A stretch of DNA of 9,326 nt from Oscillospiraceae bacterium (lineage in GTDB: Bacteria; Bacillota; Clostridia; Oscillospirales; Oscillospiraceae), in NCBI GenBank assembly GCA_017458885.1, contig JAFSZQ010000102.1, forward strand, positions 1 to 9,326, in the 5' to 3' direction. This document shows, piece by piece, positions 1 to 6,384 of the stretch; position 1 is the first letter of the stretch; the number at the start of each line of letters is the position of its first letter. Under the pieces are notes generated by a model. It ran no database searches, was not told the DNA's origin, and was given only the letters and a program-made list of their open reading frames with translations. A program made the translations under genes and the position numbers.

Positions 1-1454
1 AGATGGACATGGTCAACAAGGCGTTCATCGAGATCATGATCGAGGGCGACGCCAACGGCCGCGGGTTCCAGTACCCCATCCCGACCTACTCCATCACGAA
101 GGACTTTGACTGGACGCCGACCGAGAACAACAAGCTCCTCTTCGAGATGACCGCGAAGTACGGCACGCCGTATTTCTCCAACTACATCAACTCCGACATG
201 GAGCCGAGCGATGTGCGCAGTATGTGCTGCCGCCTGCGCCTCGACCTGCGCGAGCTGCGCAAGAAGACCGGCGGCTTCTTCGGCTCCGGCGAGAGCACGG
301 GCAGCATCGGCGTCGTGACGGTCAATATGCCGCGCATCGCGTACCTCGCCAAGGACGAGGCGGACTTCTACAAGCGCCTTGATCACATCATGGACATCTC
401 CGCGCGCTCGCTCAAGGTCAAGCGCACGGTCGTCACCAAGCTGCTCGAGGCGGGGCTGTACCCCTACACGAGACGCTACCTCGGCACGTTCGACAACCAC
501 TTCTCCACCATCGGTCTCGTCGGCATGAACGAGGCGGGGCTGAACGCCAAGTGGATCCGCGCCGACATGACGAACGAGAAGTGCCAGACCTTCGCCAAGC
601 AGGTGCTCGACCATATGCGCGAGCGTTTGAGCGACTATCAGGAGCAGTACGGCGATCTCTACAACCTCGAGGCGACGCCCGCCGAGTCCACGTCCTACCG
701 CCTCGCCAAGCACGACGTGGAGGACTTCCCCGACATCATCACCGCCGCGGAGCCGGGCGGCGCGCCGTACTACACCAACAGCTCGCATCTGCCCGTGGGC
801 TACACGGAGGACATCTTCTCCGCGCTCGACGTGCAGGACGAGCTGCAGACGCGCTACACCTCCGGCACGGTGTTCCACGCCTTCCTCGGCGAGAAGCTGC
901 CCGGCTGGGAGGCGGCGGCGAACCTCGTGCGCAAGATCGCGGAGAACTACCGCCTGCCGTACTATACCCTGTCCCCGACCTACTCGGTCTGCAAGGATCA
1001 CGGCTATCTCACCGGCGAGCAGTTCGTCTGCCCCGTCTGCGGCAAGAACGCCGAGGTCTACAGCCGCATCACCGGCTACTACCGCCCCGTGCAGAACTGG
1101 AACGCGGGCAAGACGCAGGAGTATCGCGAGCGTCTGGAGTACGTCCTCGCGCGCTCGAACCTGACGCACGAGGGGCCGCGCGCGGAGACGCCCGTCGAGG
1201 CGGCGTCCGCGCCGGTCGCGGCGAAGCGCGCCCTGCTGTTCACGACGCAGACCTGCCCGAACTGCAAGCTCGCCCGCCAGTACCTCGACCGCGCGGGATT
1301 TGCCTACGAGACGCTGCTCGCGGACGAGCACGCCGACCTCGCGCGGCAGTACGGCGTTAAGCAGGCGCCGACGCTGGTGCTCGTGGACGGCGAGGCGTTC
1401 GAGAAGATCGCCGGCGCGGGCGCGATCAAGCAGTATGTGAGCGCGAGCGCGTGA
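1..1454 (+). CDS. nrdD: Anaerobic (class III) ribonucleoside-triphosphate reductase with fused C-terminal glutaredoxin-like domain, 5'-partial
   Basis: Reduces ribonucleoside triphosphates to deoxynucleotides in the anaerobic cytoplasm by glycyl-radical chemistry. The frame is already open at base 1, so the start lies upstream and the ATG at base 3 is probably internal; 484 codons with stop are visible. Numbering from that ATG: the CCRL motif at 75-78 matches the active-site finger loop that carries the thiyl-radical cysteine; YTNSSHLPV at 257-265 is a family signature; C330/H333 and C343/C346 form the C-terminal zinc site; G358 in RITGY is the expected glycyl-radical residue. After an Ala/Pro-rich linker (about 390-408) comes a domain of about 72 residues with a CPNC redox centre (418-421) and a cis-proline (P456), as in glutaredoxin/NrdH folds. 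That domain suggests reduction by a thiol protein rather than formate (inference). The thioredoxin reductase gene starts one base after the stop. The activase gene nrdG is not in the visible part. Family assignment is firm; the reductant is inferred. Confidence 0.95.
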   Translation, partial: MDMVNKAFIEIMIEGDANGRGFQYPIPTYSITKDFDWTPTENNKLLFEMTAKYGTPYFSNYINSDMEPSDVRSMCCRLRLDLRELRKKTGGFFGSGESTGSIGVVTVNMPRIAYLAKDEADFYKRLDHIMDISARSLKVKRTVVTKLLEAGLYPYTRRYLGTFDNHFSTIGLVGMNEAGLNAKWIRADMTNEKCQTFAKQVLDHMRERLSDYQEQYGDLYNLEATPAESTSYRLAKHDVEDFPDIITAAEPGGAPYYTNSSHLPVGYTEDIFSALDVQDELQTRYTSGTVFHAFLGEKLPGWEAAANLVRKIAENYRLPYYTLSPTYSVCKDHGYLTGEQFVCPVCGKNAEVYSRITGYYRPVQNWNAGKTQEYRERLEYVLARSNLTHEGPRAETPVEAASAPVAAKRALLFTTQTCPNCKLARQYLDRAGFAYETLLADEHADLARQYGVKQAPTLVLVDGEAFEKIAGAGAIKQYVSASA

Positions 1455-1455
1455 G

Positions 1456-2379
1456 ATGTACGACGTCATCATCATCGGCGGGGGCCCCGCCGGATTGACC
1501 GCCGCCGTCTACGCGCGGCGCGCGGGGAAGTCTGTGCTCGTGCTCGAAAAGGACGCCTTCGGTGGGCAGATCGCCCAGTCGCCGCGCGTGGAGAATTACC
1601 CGGGCTTCGCCTCGATCTCCGGCGCGGAGCTGGCGGACGCGATGCTCGCGCAGGCGATGGAGCAGGGCGCGGAGGTCGAGCTGGAGGAGGCGTCCGCCGT
1701 CCGCGTGGACGGCGGCGTCAAGACCGTCGTCTGCGCCTCCGGCGCGGCGTTCGAGGGGCGCGCGCTGATCCTCGCCGCCGGCGCGAAGCCGCGTATGCTG
1801 GGGCTTGCGCGCGAGGCGGAGCTGACCGGCAGCGGCGTGAGCTACTGCGCGGTGTGCGACGGCGCGTTTTACAAGGATCGCGCGGTCGCGGTCGTCGGCG
1901 GCGGCAGCAGCGCCCTGCAGGACGCGCTGCTGCTCAGCGAGACCTGCGCCAGGGTCTATCTCGTCCACCGCCGCGACAGCTTCCGCGGCGAGCAGGCGCT
2001 CGCCGACGCGCTGCGCGCGCGGATGAACGTGGAGTTTGTCCTGAACGCCCGCGTGACGGAGCTGCTCGGCGCGGGCGAGCTGACGGGCGTGACCGTCGAG
2101 CAGGAAGGCGGGACGCGGACGCTCGCGGTCGAGGGGCTGTTCGTCGCCGTCGGCACGGAGCCGGAGCTCGCCGCGTTCGCGCCGCTGCTGCGGCTCGACG
2201 CCGCGGGCTGCGCCGACGCGGGGGAGGACTGCCTGACGCCCACGGCGGGCGTGTTCGTCGCGGGCGACTGCCGGAAAAAGGCGGTGCGCCAGCTCACCAC
2301 CGCGACGGCGGACGGCGCGGTGGCGGCGCTCGCCGCCGTGGAATGGCTCGACCGCGCGGGCGGCGGTGCGACGCCCTAA
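1456..2379 (+). CDS. trxB: Thioredoxin reductase (FAD/NADPH-dependent)
   Basis: Transfers electrons from NADPH through FAD and a disulfide to a small thiol protein in the cytoplasm. The 307 residues match the usual length of low-molecular-weight TrxB. Visible motifs in order: FAD-binding GGGPAG (8-13), FGGQI (35-39), redox centre CAVC (131-134), second dinucleotide-binding GGGSSA (148-153), HRRDSFR (171-177) whose arginines fit the NADPH 2'-phosphate site, and the C-terminal FAD segment GVFVAGD (265-271). The ATG lies one base after the nrdD stop and has only a weak ribosome site, so translation is probably coupled to nrdD. The natural partner is the CPNC domain fused to that NrdD (inference from position). 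Ferredoxin- or F420-dependent relatives exist, but the intact HRR motif argues for NADPH. A long AT-rich hairpin follows the gene and probably ends this transcript. Confidence 0.95.
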   Translation: MYDVIIIGGGPAGLTAAVYARRAGKSVLVLEKDAFGGQIAQSPRVENYPGFASISGAELADAMLAQAMEQGAEVELEEASAVRVDGGVKTVVCASGAAFEGRALILAAGAKPRMLGLAREAELTGSGVSYCAVCDGAFYKDRAVAVVGGGSSALQDALLLSETCARVYLVHRRDSFRGEQALADALRARMNVEFVLNARVTELLGAGELTGVTVEQEGGTRTLAVEGLFVAVGTEPELAAFAPLLRLDAAGCADAGEDCLTPTAGVFVAGDCRKKAVRQLTTATADGAVAALAAVEWLDRAGGGATP

Positions 2380-2404
2380 AACCATACAAATCCATCATTT
2401 TTAG

Positions 2405-2459
2405 AAGACATCATCACAAATTTGTCTGATTTGTACAAATTTGTGATGATGTTTTGTTT
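2405..2459 (+). terminator. Probable intrinsic terminator of nrdD-trxB: long perfect AT-rich hairpin
   Basis: Arms 2408-2425 (acatcatcacaaatttgt) and 2435-2452 (acaaatttgtgatgatgt) are perfectly complementary over 18 bp. They extend by three more pairs including one G-U (2405-2407 with 2453-2455), around a 9-base loop. A T-rich tail (ttttgttta, 2452-2460) follows. It lies 25 bases after the trxB stop, so termination is the simplest reading. The stem is unusually AT-rich for this genome, and the repeated palindrome ACAAATTTGT inside it leaves open a protein-binding role. Confidence 0.6.
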
Positions 2460-2469
2460 ATTCGGCGAA

Positions 2470-2499
2470 TTGCAAAGCTCTACTATGTTATTGTATAAT
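2470..2499 (+). promoter_or_regulatory. Sigma-A-type promoter of the TetR-family gene
   Basis: TTGCAA (2470-2475), an 18-base spacer and a perfect TATAAT (2494-2499). This predicts transcription from about 2506 and a leader of about 48 bases before the ATG at 2554. The -10 box sits inside the left arm of the inverted repeat at 2487-2540. Confidence 0.8.
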
Positions 2500-2540
2500 C
2501 ATGGCATCAAAGTAAAGCAATAACATGATAATACAATAAC
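2487..2540. promoter_or_regulatory. Putative TetR-family operator: 17-bp inverted repeat over the -10 region and leader
   Basis: Left arm 2487-2503 (gttattgtataatcatg) and right arm 2524-2540 (catgataatacaataac) are complementary at 16 of 17 positions across a 20-base spacer. The heptamer caataac occurs at 2518-2524 and 2534-2540 and inverted at 2487-2493. The left arm contains TATAAT and the right arm ends against the ribosome site (2541-2546). Because the left arm lies upstream of the predicted transcript start, this is a DNA dyad rather than an mRNA hairpin. Autorepression by the adjacent regulator is the natural inference. Confidence 0.6.
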
Positions 2541-2553
2541 GAGGTGACAAAAA

Positions 2554-3099
2554 ATGGTAGGCCGAAAAGGAATGATTTTGGATGCGTACATCCAGCTTTT
2601 GGACGAGAACCCCACGAGGCGGATCACGGTCAACGACATCGTTAAGAGATGCGGGGCGAGCCGCAACACGTTCTACTACTATTTCCCCGACCTTTCCTAT
2701 CTGGTCGAGGCGATCGAGGAGCGTTGGCTGGATCTGTTCCGCCTGCCGTCGGTCGGGGAGTCGTATGTGGACTGCTTCAAGCCGCTGGCGGACTACGCGG
2801 TGAAGCACCGCGTGGGGCTGCTCTACATCTACCGCAACGCGAACCAGACGCGCTTCTGCGGCAGTCTGGATCGTATGTGGGACGCGATCATGCGCCGCTA
2901 TGTGGAGGCGCTGGCGGAGGGCGCGGTCAGCAGGGAGGACTGCGAGCAGTTGATCCGCTTTTTCAAGTGCGTGTTCGTCGGCATGACGCTCGACTGGCTG
3001 GACGCGGGTATGTCCTACGACATTCTCGAGAACGTCCGCCGCGTCAGCGGGCTGCTGTACGACGACGGGATGCGCAAAAAGCTCCGCTTTTCCGCGTGA
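2554..3099 (+). CDS. TetR/AcrR-family transcriptional regulator
   Basis: A 181-residue DNA-binding protein. The N-terminal helix-turn-helix spans about residues 23-45 (ITVNDIVKRCGASRNTFYYYF), with the FYYYF recognition-helix end typical of TetR proteins. The C-terminal ligand/dimer domain (about 50-175) resembles the DhaS-like TetR group, in which a late FFxxxFVGMTLDWL-type helix is common. The ligand cannot be deduced. The start is set by GAGGTG at 2541-2546, seven bases before the ATG. The gene has its own sigma-A promoter and is closed by a strong terminator at 3117-3155, so it is probably monocistronic. A large dyad overlapping its -10 box suggests autoregulation (inference). No copy of that dyad is visible at the downstream clc promoter, so there is no sequence support for it controlling that unit. 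Confidence 0.9.
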   Translation: MVGRKGMILDAYIQLLDENPTRRITVNDIVKRCGASRNTFYYYFPDLSYLVEAIEERWLDLFRLPSVGESYVDCFKPLADYAVKHRVGLLYIYRNANQTRFCGSLDRMWDAIMRRYVEALAEGAVSREDCEQLIRFFKCVFVGMTLDWLDAGMSYDILENVRRVSGLLYDDGMRKKLRFSA

Positions 3100-3116
3100 G
3101 CCGACGGAACGGGACG

Positions 3117-3155
3117 AGGCGTTCCGCCCGAGAGGGCGGGACGCCTTGAATTTTT
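3117..3155 (+). terminator. Rho-independent terminator after the TetR gene
   Basis: A 13-bp GC-rich stem, arms 3117-3129 (aggcgttccgccc) and 3134-3146 (gggcgggacgcct) with one G-T pair, closed by a GAGA tetraloop and followed by TTTTT at 3151-3155. It isolates the TetR gene from the clc unit. Confidence 0.9.
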
Positions 3156-3156
3156 C

Positions 3157-3185
3157 TGGACAAACCGAGAAAAACAGGATAAAAT
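3157..3185 (+). promoter_or_regulatory. Sigma-A-type promoter of the clc-M24-SLH unit
   Basis: TGGACA (3157-3162), a 17-base spacer and TAAAAT (3180-3185), giving a predicted start near 3192 and a leader of about 27 bases before the GTG at 3219. It begins two bases after the T-tract of the preceding terminator. The leader is too short to hold a fluoride riboswitch. Confidence 0.7.
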
Positions 3186-3204
3186 GACCAAGTTAGCTTT
3201 TTAC

Positions 3205-3210
3205 GGGGAG
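3205..3210 (+). promoter_or_regulatory. Ribosome binding site deciding the clc GTG start
   Basis: GGGGAG eight bases before the GTG at 3219. The ATG at 3211 is in another frame, so the GTG is the supported start. Confidence 0.7.
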
Positions 3211-3218
3211 ATGAGGAA

Positions 3219-4469
3219 GTGGAGCACAGGTTCAAACAGCCCGCGACGGCGTGGCTCGACTATCTGCGCGCGATGTTGAGCTGGACGGTCGCCGCGGCGG
3301 CGACGGGGCTGCTGTGCGGGCTGGTCGGCACGGTGTTCCACGTCGGCGTGGAGCGCGTGACGGAGCTGCGCGCCGCGCACGGCTGGCTGCTCTACACGCT
3401 CCCGCTGCTCGGGCTTTTGATCGTCGCGCTCTACAAGGCGCTGCGCGCCGAGGGGCTGAATACGAACGACGTCCTCGACGAGATCCGCTTCGGGCGCGGC
3501 GTGTCGCTCGCGCTGCTGCCCGCGATCTTCTTCGCCACGCTCCTGACCCACCTCGGCGGCGGCAGCGTCGGGCGCGAGGGCGCGGCGCTCCAGATGGGCG
3601 GCGCCATCGGCTTCCAGACGGGGCGGCTGCTCCGCATGGACGACAGCAACCGGCGCACGATGACGACCATCGGCATGGCGGCGTTCTTCTCCGCGCTGTT
3701 CGGCACGCCGCTCGCGGCGGCGGTCTTTGCGCTGGAGATCACGACGGTCGGGCGCGTGTACTACGCCCAGCTCTATCCCTGCCTCGTCGCGGCGCTGATC
3801 GCCTGCGGCGTCTCCGTCTGGTTCGGCGTCGCGCCGACGGCGTTCGCGCTCGCCGCGCCGCGCCTTGAGGCGGGGATGCTGCTGCGCGTCGCGCTGCTCG
3901 CGGTGCTCGGCGCGCTGCTGTCCATCGCGTTCTGCGAGTGCATCCACTTCGCGGAGAAGCGCCTCGGCAAGCTCCTGCCAGACCCGTTTTTGCGCGTTGC
4001 CGCGGGCGGCGCGGCGGTCGTCGCGCTGACGCTGCTGCTCGGCACGACGGACTACAACGGCGCGGGGATGCCGGTCATCGCCCGCGCGGTCGAGCAGGGC
4101 GAGGCGGCGGACGCGGCGTTCGCGCTCAAGCTGCTCTTCACGGCGCTCTCGCTCGCCGCGGGCTACAAGGGCGGCGAGGTCGTGCCCTCGTTCTTCGTCG
4201 GCGCGACGTTCGGCTGCGTGGCGGGGCCGCTGCTCGGCGTGCCCGCGCCCTTCGCGGCGGCGGTCGGGCTGGTCGCGGTGTTCTGCGGCGCGGTCAACTG
4301 CCCGCTCGCCTCGACCTTCCTCGCGCTGGAGCTGTTCGGCGGCGTCGGGATGCCGTACTTCGCGCTGACCTGCGCGATCAGCTTCGTGCTCTCCGGCTAC
4401 AGCGGGATCTATTCGAGCCAGCGCATCTTATATCGCAAGACGAAAGTAGACTACACGGAGGAGGCGTGA
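3219..4469 (+). CDS. CLC-family anion channel/antiporter, possibly fluoride-type
   Basis: A polytopic inner-membrane protein of 416 residues, a core CLC without regulatory CBS or TrkA_C domains. The gating-glutamate motif is GREG at 118-121 (E120), followed by AALQMGG. The second signature is GYKGGEVVPSFFVGATFG-like at 315-332. A tyrosine in GIYSS (Y398) aligns by eye with the central tyrosine of the last helix. The usual GSGIP chloride-selectivity motif is absent: the matching place reads EGLNTNDVLDEI (79-89). At the position of the inner proton glutamate of E. coli ClcA, FALEI (170-174) keeps only the first of two glutamates. Loss of GSGIP with an asparagine there, together with GREG and GGEVxP, resembles the CLC-F fluoride/proton antiporters. 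That subtype call is inference; chloride transport remains possible. Translation starts at GTG. The M24 peptidase gene follows after four bases, so the two are probably cotranscribed. Confidence 0.9.
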   Translation: MEHRFKQPATAWLDYLRAMLSWTVAAAATGLLCGLVGTVFHVGVERVTELRAAHGWLLYTLPLLGLLIVALYKALRAEGLNTNDVLDEIRFGRGVSLALLPAIFFATLLTHLGGGSVGREGAALQMGGAIGFQTGRLLRMDDSNRRTMTTIGMAAFFSALFGTPLAAAVFALEITTVGRVYYAQLYPCLVAALIACGVSVWFGVAPTAFALAAPRLEAGMLLRVALLAVLGALLSIAFCECIHFAEKRLGKLLPDPFLRVAAGGAAVVALTLLLGTTDYNGAGMPVIARAVEQGEAADAAFALKLLFTALSLAAGYKGGEVVPSFFVGATFGCVAGPLLGVPAPFAAAVGLVAVFCGAVNCPLASTFLALELFGGVGMPYFALTCAISFVLSGYSGIYSSQRILYRKTKVDYTEEA

Positions 4470-4473
4470 CGCC

Positions 4474-5550
4474 ATGAACCACTTTGCGGCGATACGGGAC
4501 AGGCTGGACGCCTGCGGCGTCGATGCGATGCTGCTCACGCACGCGGCGAACCGCCTCTACGCCTCCGGCTTCCGCACGCCCGGAACCGACGGCGTCGCGT
4601 TCGTAACGCGGGAGCGGGCGTACTACTGGACGGACGCGCGCTACATCGAGGCGGCGGCGGAGCAGGTCGCGGACGCGGCGGTGGAGCTGGCGACGCCGGA
4701 GCGCGGCTACGCCGCGCTGCTCAACGGCGCGATCGAGCGCCACGGCGTCAGGACCGTCGGCTTTGAGGACGAGTATATGACCGTCGCGGAGCTGGAGCGT
4801 TACCGGAGCAGGATACGCGCCGAGTTCCGCCCCGCGACCGCGCTGCTCACGGCGCTCCGCGCGGTCAAGGACGCGGAGGAGCTGGAGGCGCTCGTGGGCG
4901 CGCAGCGCATCGCGGAGCGCGCGCTCGCGGAGATCTATAACGACATTCGCGTGGGCGTCACGGAGAAGGAGCTCGCCGCGAAGCTGACGTACCTCATGCT
5001 CCGCTATGGCGCGGAGGACACGTCCTTCGACCCCATCGTCGCCTCCGGCGCGAACGGCAGCAGGCCCCACGCCGTGCCGACGGACAAGCCCATTGCGGCG
5101 GGCGAGTTCGTCACGATGGACTTCGGCTGCGTCTACCGCGGCTACTGCTCCGACATGACGCGCACCGTCGCCGTCGGGCACGCGAGCGAGGAGATGGAGC
5201 GGGTCTACCGCACCGTGCTCGACGCCCAGCGCGCCGGCATCGCCGCGGCGAGGGCGGGCGTCTCCGGCAGCGCCGTCCACAACGCGGCGGCGAAGGTCAT
5301 CGCGGACGCGGGCTACGGCGAATACTTCACCCACGCCTTCGGACATGGCGTCGGCGTCGAGATCCACGAAGCGCCCCGCGCGAGCGCGTCGTGGAGCGAG
5401 CCGCTGCCCGCGGGCGCGGTCGTCTCGGCGGAGCCGGGCGTCTACATCCCGGGGCGCTTCGGCGTCCGCATCGAGGACGTCATCGTGATCAAAGAGGGCG
5501 GCTGCGAGGACATCCATCGCGCGCCCAAGGAGTTGTTGATCCTGCCATGA
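4474..5550 (+). CDS. M24-family metallopeptidase, Xaa-Pro aminopeptidase type
   Basis: A cytoplasmic metallo-aminopeptidase likely to remove N-terminal residues before proline, recycling proline-containing peptides. The 358 residues form an N-terminal creatinase-like domain (about 1-125) and a pita-bread catalytic domain (about 135-355). All five metal ligands can be placed: D216 (MDFG), D227 (SDMTR), H291 (FGHGVG), E320 (SAEPGVYI) and E334 (RIED). The substrate histidines H199 (SRPHA) and H298 (EIHEAP) are also present. Length and motifs match the short Firmicute YqhT/PepQ-like proteins. Whether it prefers Xaa-Pro peptides or Xaa-Pro dipeptides (prolidase) cannot be settled here. A strong GGAGGAGG at 4457-4464, nine bases upstream, fixes the start. 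The gene lies four bases after clc, and its stop overlaps the start of the SLH gene (ATGA), so the three genes form one transcription unit. Confidence 0.93.
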   Translation: MNHFAAIRDRLDACGVDAMLLTHAANRLYASGFRTPGTDGVAFVTRERAYYWTDARYIEAAAEQVADAAVELATPERGYAALLNGAIERHGVRTVGFEDEYMTVAELERYRSRIRAEFRPATALLTALRAVKDAEELEALVGAQRIAERALAEIYNDIRVGVTEKELAAKLTYLMLRYGAEDTSFDPIVASGANGSRPHAVPTDKPIAAGEFVTMDFGCVYRGYCSDMTRTVAVGHASEEMERVYRTVLDAQRAGIAAARAGVSGSAVHNAAAKVIADAGYGEYFTHAFGHGVGVEIHEAPRASASWSEPLPAGAVVSAEPGVYIPGRFGVRIEDVIVIKEGGCEDIHRAPKELLILP

Positions 5551-6350
5551 AGAAACAGATCCTCCGCCTCGCGGCGCTCGCGCTCGCCGTGCTGGCGGTC
5601 ATCCTGATCCACAAGCGCGTCCGCTACGAGGCGGAGGAGGCGGAGCGCCTCGCCGTCGAGGCGATGGAGCAGAGCGCCGTCCTGTCGGAGGAGGTGCAGC
5701 AGCGTTCCATCCTCCGCGCGGGAGCGGGCGTCGAGCTGGGCGTTATGACGGAGAACACGGAGCGCGGCGGCGTGGACGTCACCGTGACCGGCGCGGACGG
5801 GACGCAGACCACCTACACGTTCACCGACGTCGCCATCGACAGTTGGTACGCCGACGCGGTCAACTTCGTCGTCTCCGCGGGGCTGATGAACGGCAGCGCC
5901 GGAGATTCGCTGTTCCGCCCCGAATACGGGATGCTGCGCGAATCGTTCGCGCTGGCGATTTACCGCTTCGCGGGCGGCGATCCGCCGGAGACGCGCGTCA
6001 CGTTCGAGGACGTCGCGGACGGGCAGTGGTATCAGGACGCCATCGGCTGGGTCGTGAACGAGGGGCTGCTGATGCCCGCGGAGGAGAACGTGTTCGGGGT
6101 CGGCAAGTATATGACCTGCGAGCAGGCGATCGTCGGGCTGTACCGTCTGGCGGGCGAGCCGGAGACGGACGGGTCGCTGGCGGATTACCCCTACGCGGCG
6201 AAGGTCTCCGGCTACGGGCGCAGCGCGATGGACTGGGCGTGGAAAAACGGACTGATCACCGAGGTCGAGTGCGTCTGGTACCCGCCGCAGACCATCAGCC
6301 GCGCGCAGCTCGCGCTGCTGCTGGAGCGGTTCAGCAAAAAAATATCGTGA
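5547..6350 (+). CDS. Membrane-anchored S-layer homology (SLH) domain protein
   Basis: 267 residues. An N-terminal hydrophobic segment (about 5-21, ILRLAALALAVLAVILI) follows MKK and precedes HKR. No clear signal-peptidase site is seen, so it may act as an uncleaved anchor. A charged, probably helical stretch (27-52) and a Thr/Gly-rich linker come next. Three SLH-type repeats follow: about 92-143 (FTDVAIDSWYADAV), 153-203 (FEDVADGQWYQDAI) and a degenerate third at 211-264 (MDWAWKNGLI, ISRAQLALLLERF). SLH domains bind secondary cell-wall polysaccharide, so the protein probably bridges membrane and wall (inference). No catalytic domain is present. The ATG at 5547 overlaps the peptidase stop; an upstream in-frame start at 5391 lies within the peptidase gene and would add sequence before the hydrophobic segment, so it is rejected. 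AAGGAG at 5527-5532 is 14 bases away, which suggests translational coupling. A terminator follows the stop. Confidence 0.88.
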   Translation: MKKQILRLAALALAVLAVILIHKRVRYEAEEAERLAVEAMEQSAVLSEEVQQRSILRAGAGVELGVMTENTERGGVDVTVTGADGTQTTYTFTDVAIDSWYADAVNFVVSAGLMNGSAGDSLFRPEYGMLRESFALAIYRFAGGDPPETRVTFEDVADGQWYQDAIGWVVNEGLLMPAEENVFGVGKYMTCEQAIVGLYRLAGEPETDGSLADYPYAAKVSGYGRSAMDWAWKNGLITEVECVWYPPQTISRAQLALLLERFSKKIS

Positions 6351-6352
6351 AG

Positions 6353-6384
6353 AAAAAAGAACGCCTTTCGGCGTTCTTTTTTTT
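6353..6384. terminator. Bidirectional rho-independent terminator between the SLH gene and eamA
   Basis: Arms 6353-6365 (aaaaaagaacgcc) and 6370-6382 (ggcgttctttttt) pair perfectly over 13 bp around a TTTC loop. Eight Ts (6377-6384) serve the plus strand and the six As at 6353-6358 give the T-tract on the minus strand. It starts two bases after the SLH stop, and the minus-strand eamA stop codon (6383-6385) touches it. One element ends both convergent units. Confidence 0.92.

Noticed and set aside
3..5. ATG at base 3 as the true start of nrdD
   Set aside because: The frame is open to the window edge and the protein would lack the N-terminal third of a class III reductase. There is no ribosome site to judge, and the match to the family begins well inside the catalytic barrel.
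2380..2553. A small gene or RNA gene in the gap between trxB and the TetR gene
   Set aside because: No open frame with a ribosome site, no tRNA-like fold. The gap is accounted for by the hairpin, the promoter and the operator-like dyad.
3186..3218. Fluoride riboswitch before the possible CLC-F gene
   Set aside because: The leader is only about 27 bases after the predicted start and shows no crcB-type fold. The space is too small.
4378..5517. A 379-codon minus-strand frame opposite the M24 peptidase gene
   Set aside because: Asp/Arg/Ala-rich antisense shadow of a gene with all catalytic residues intact.
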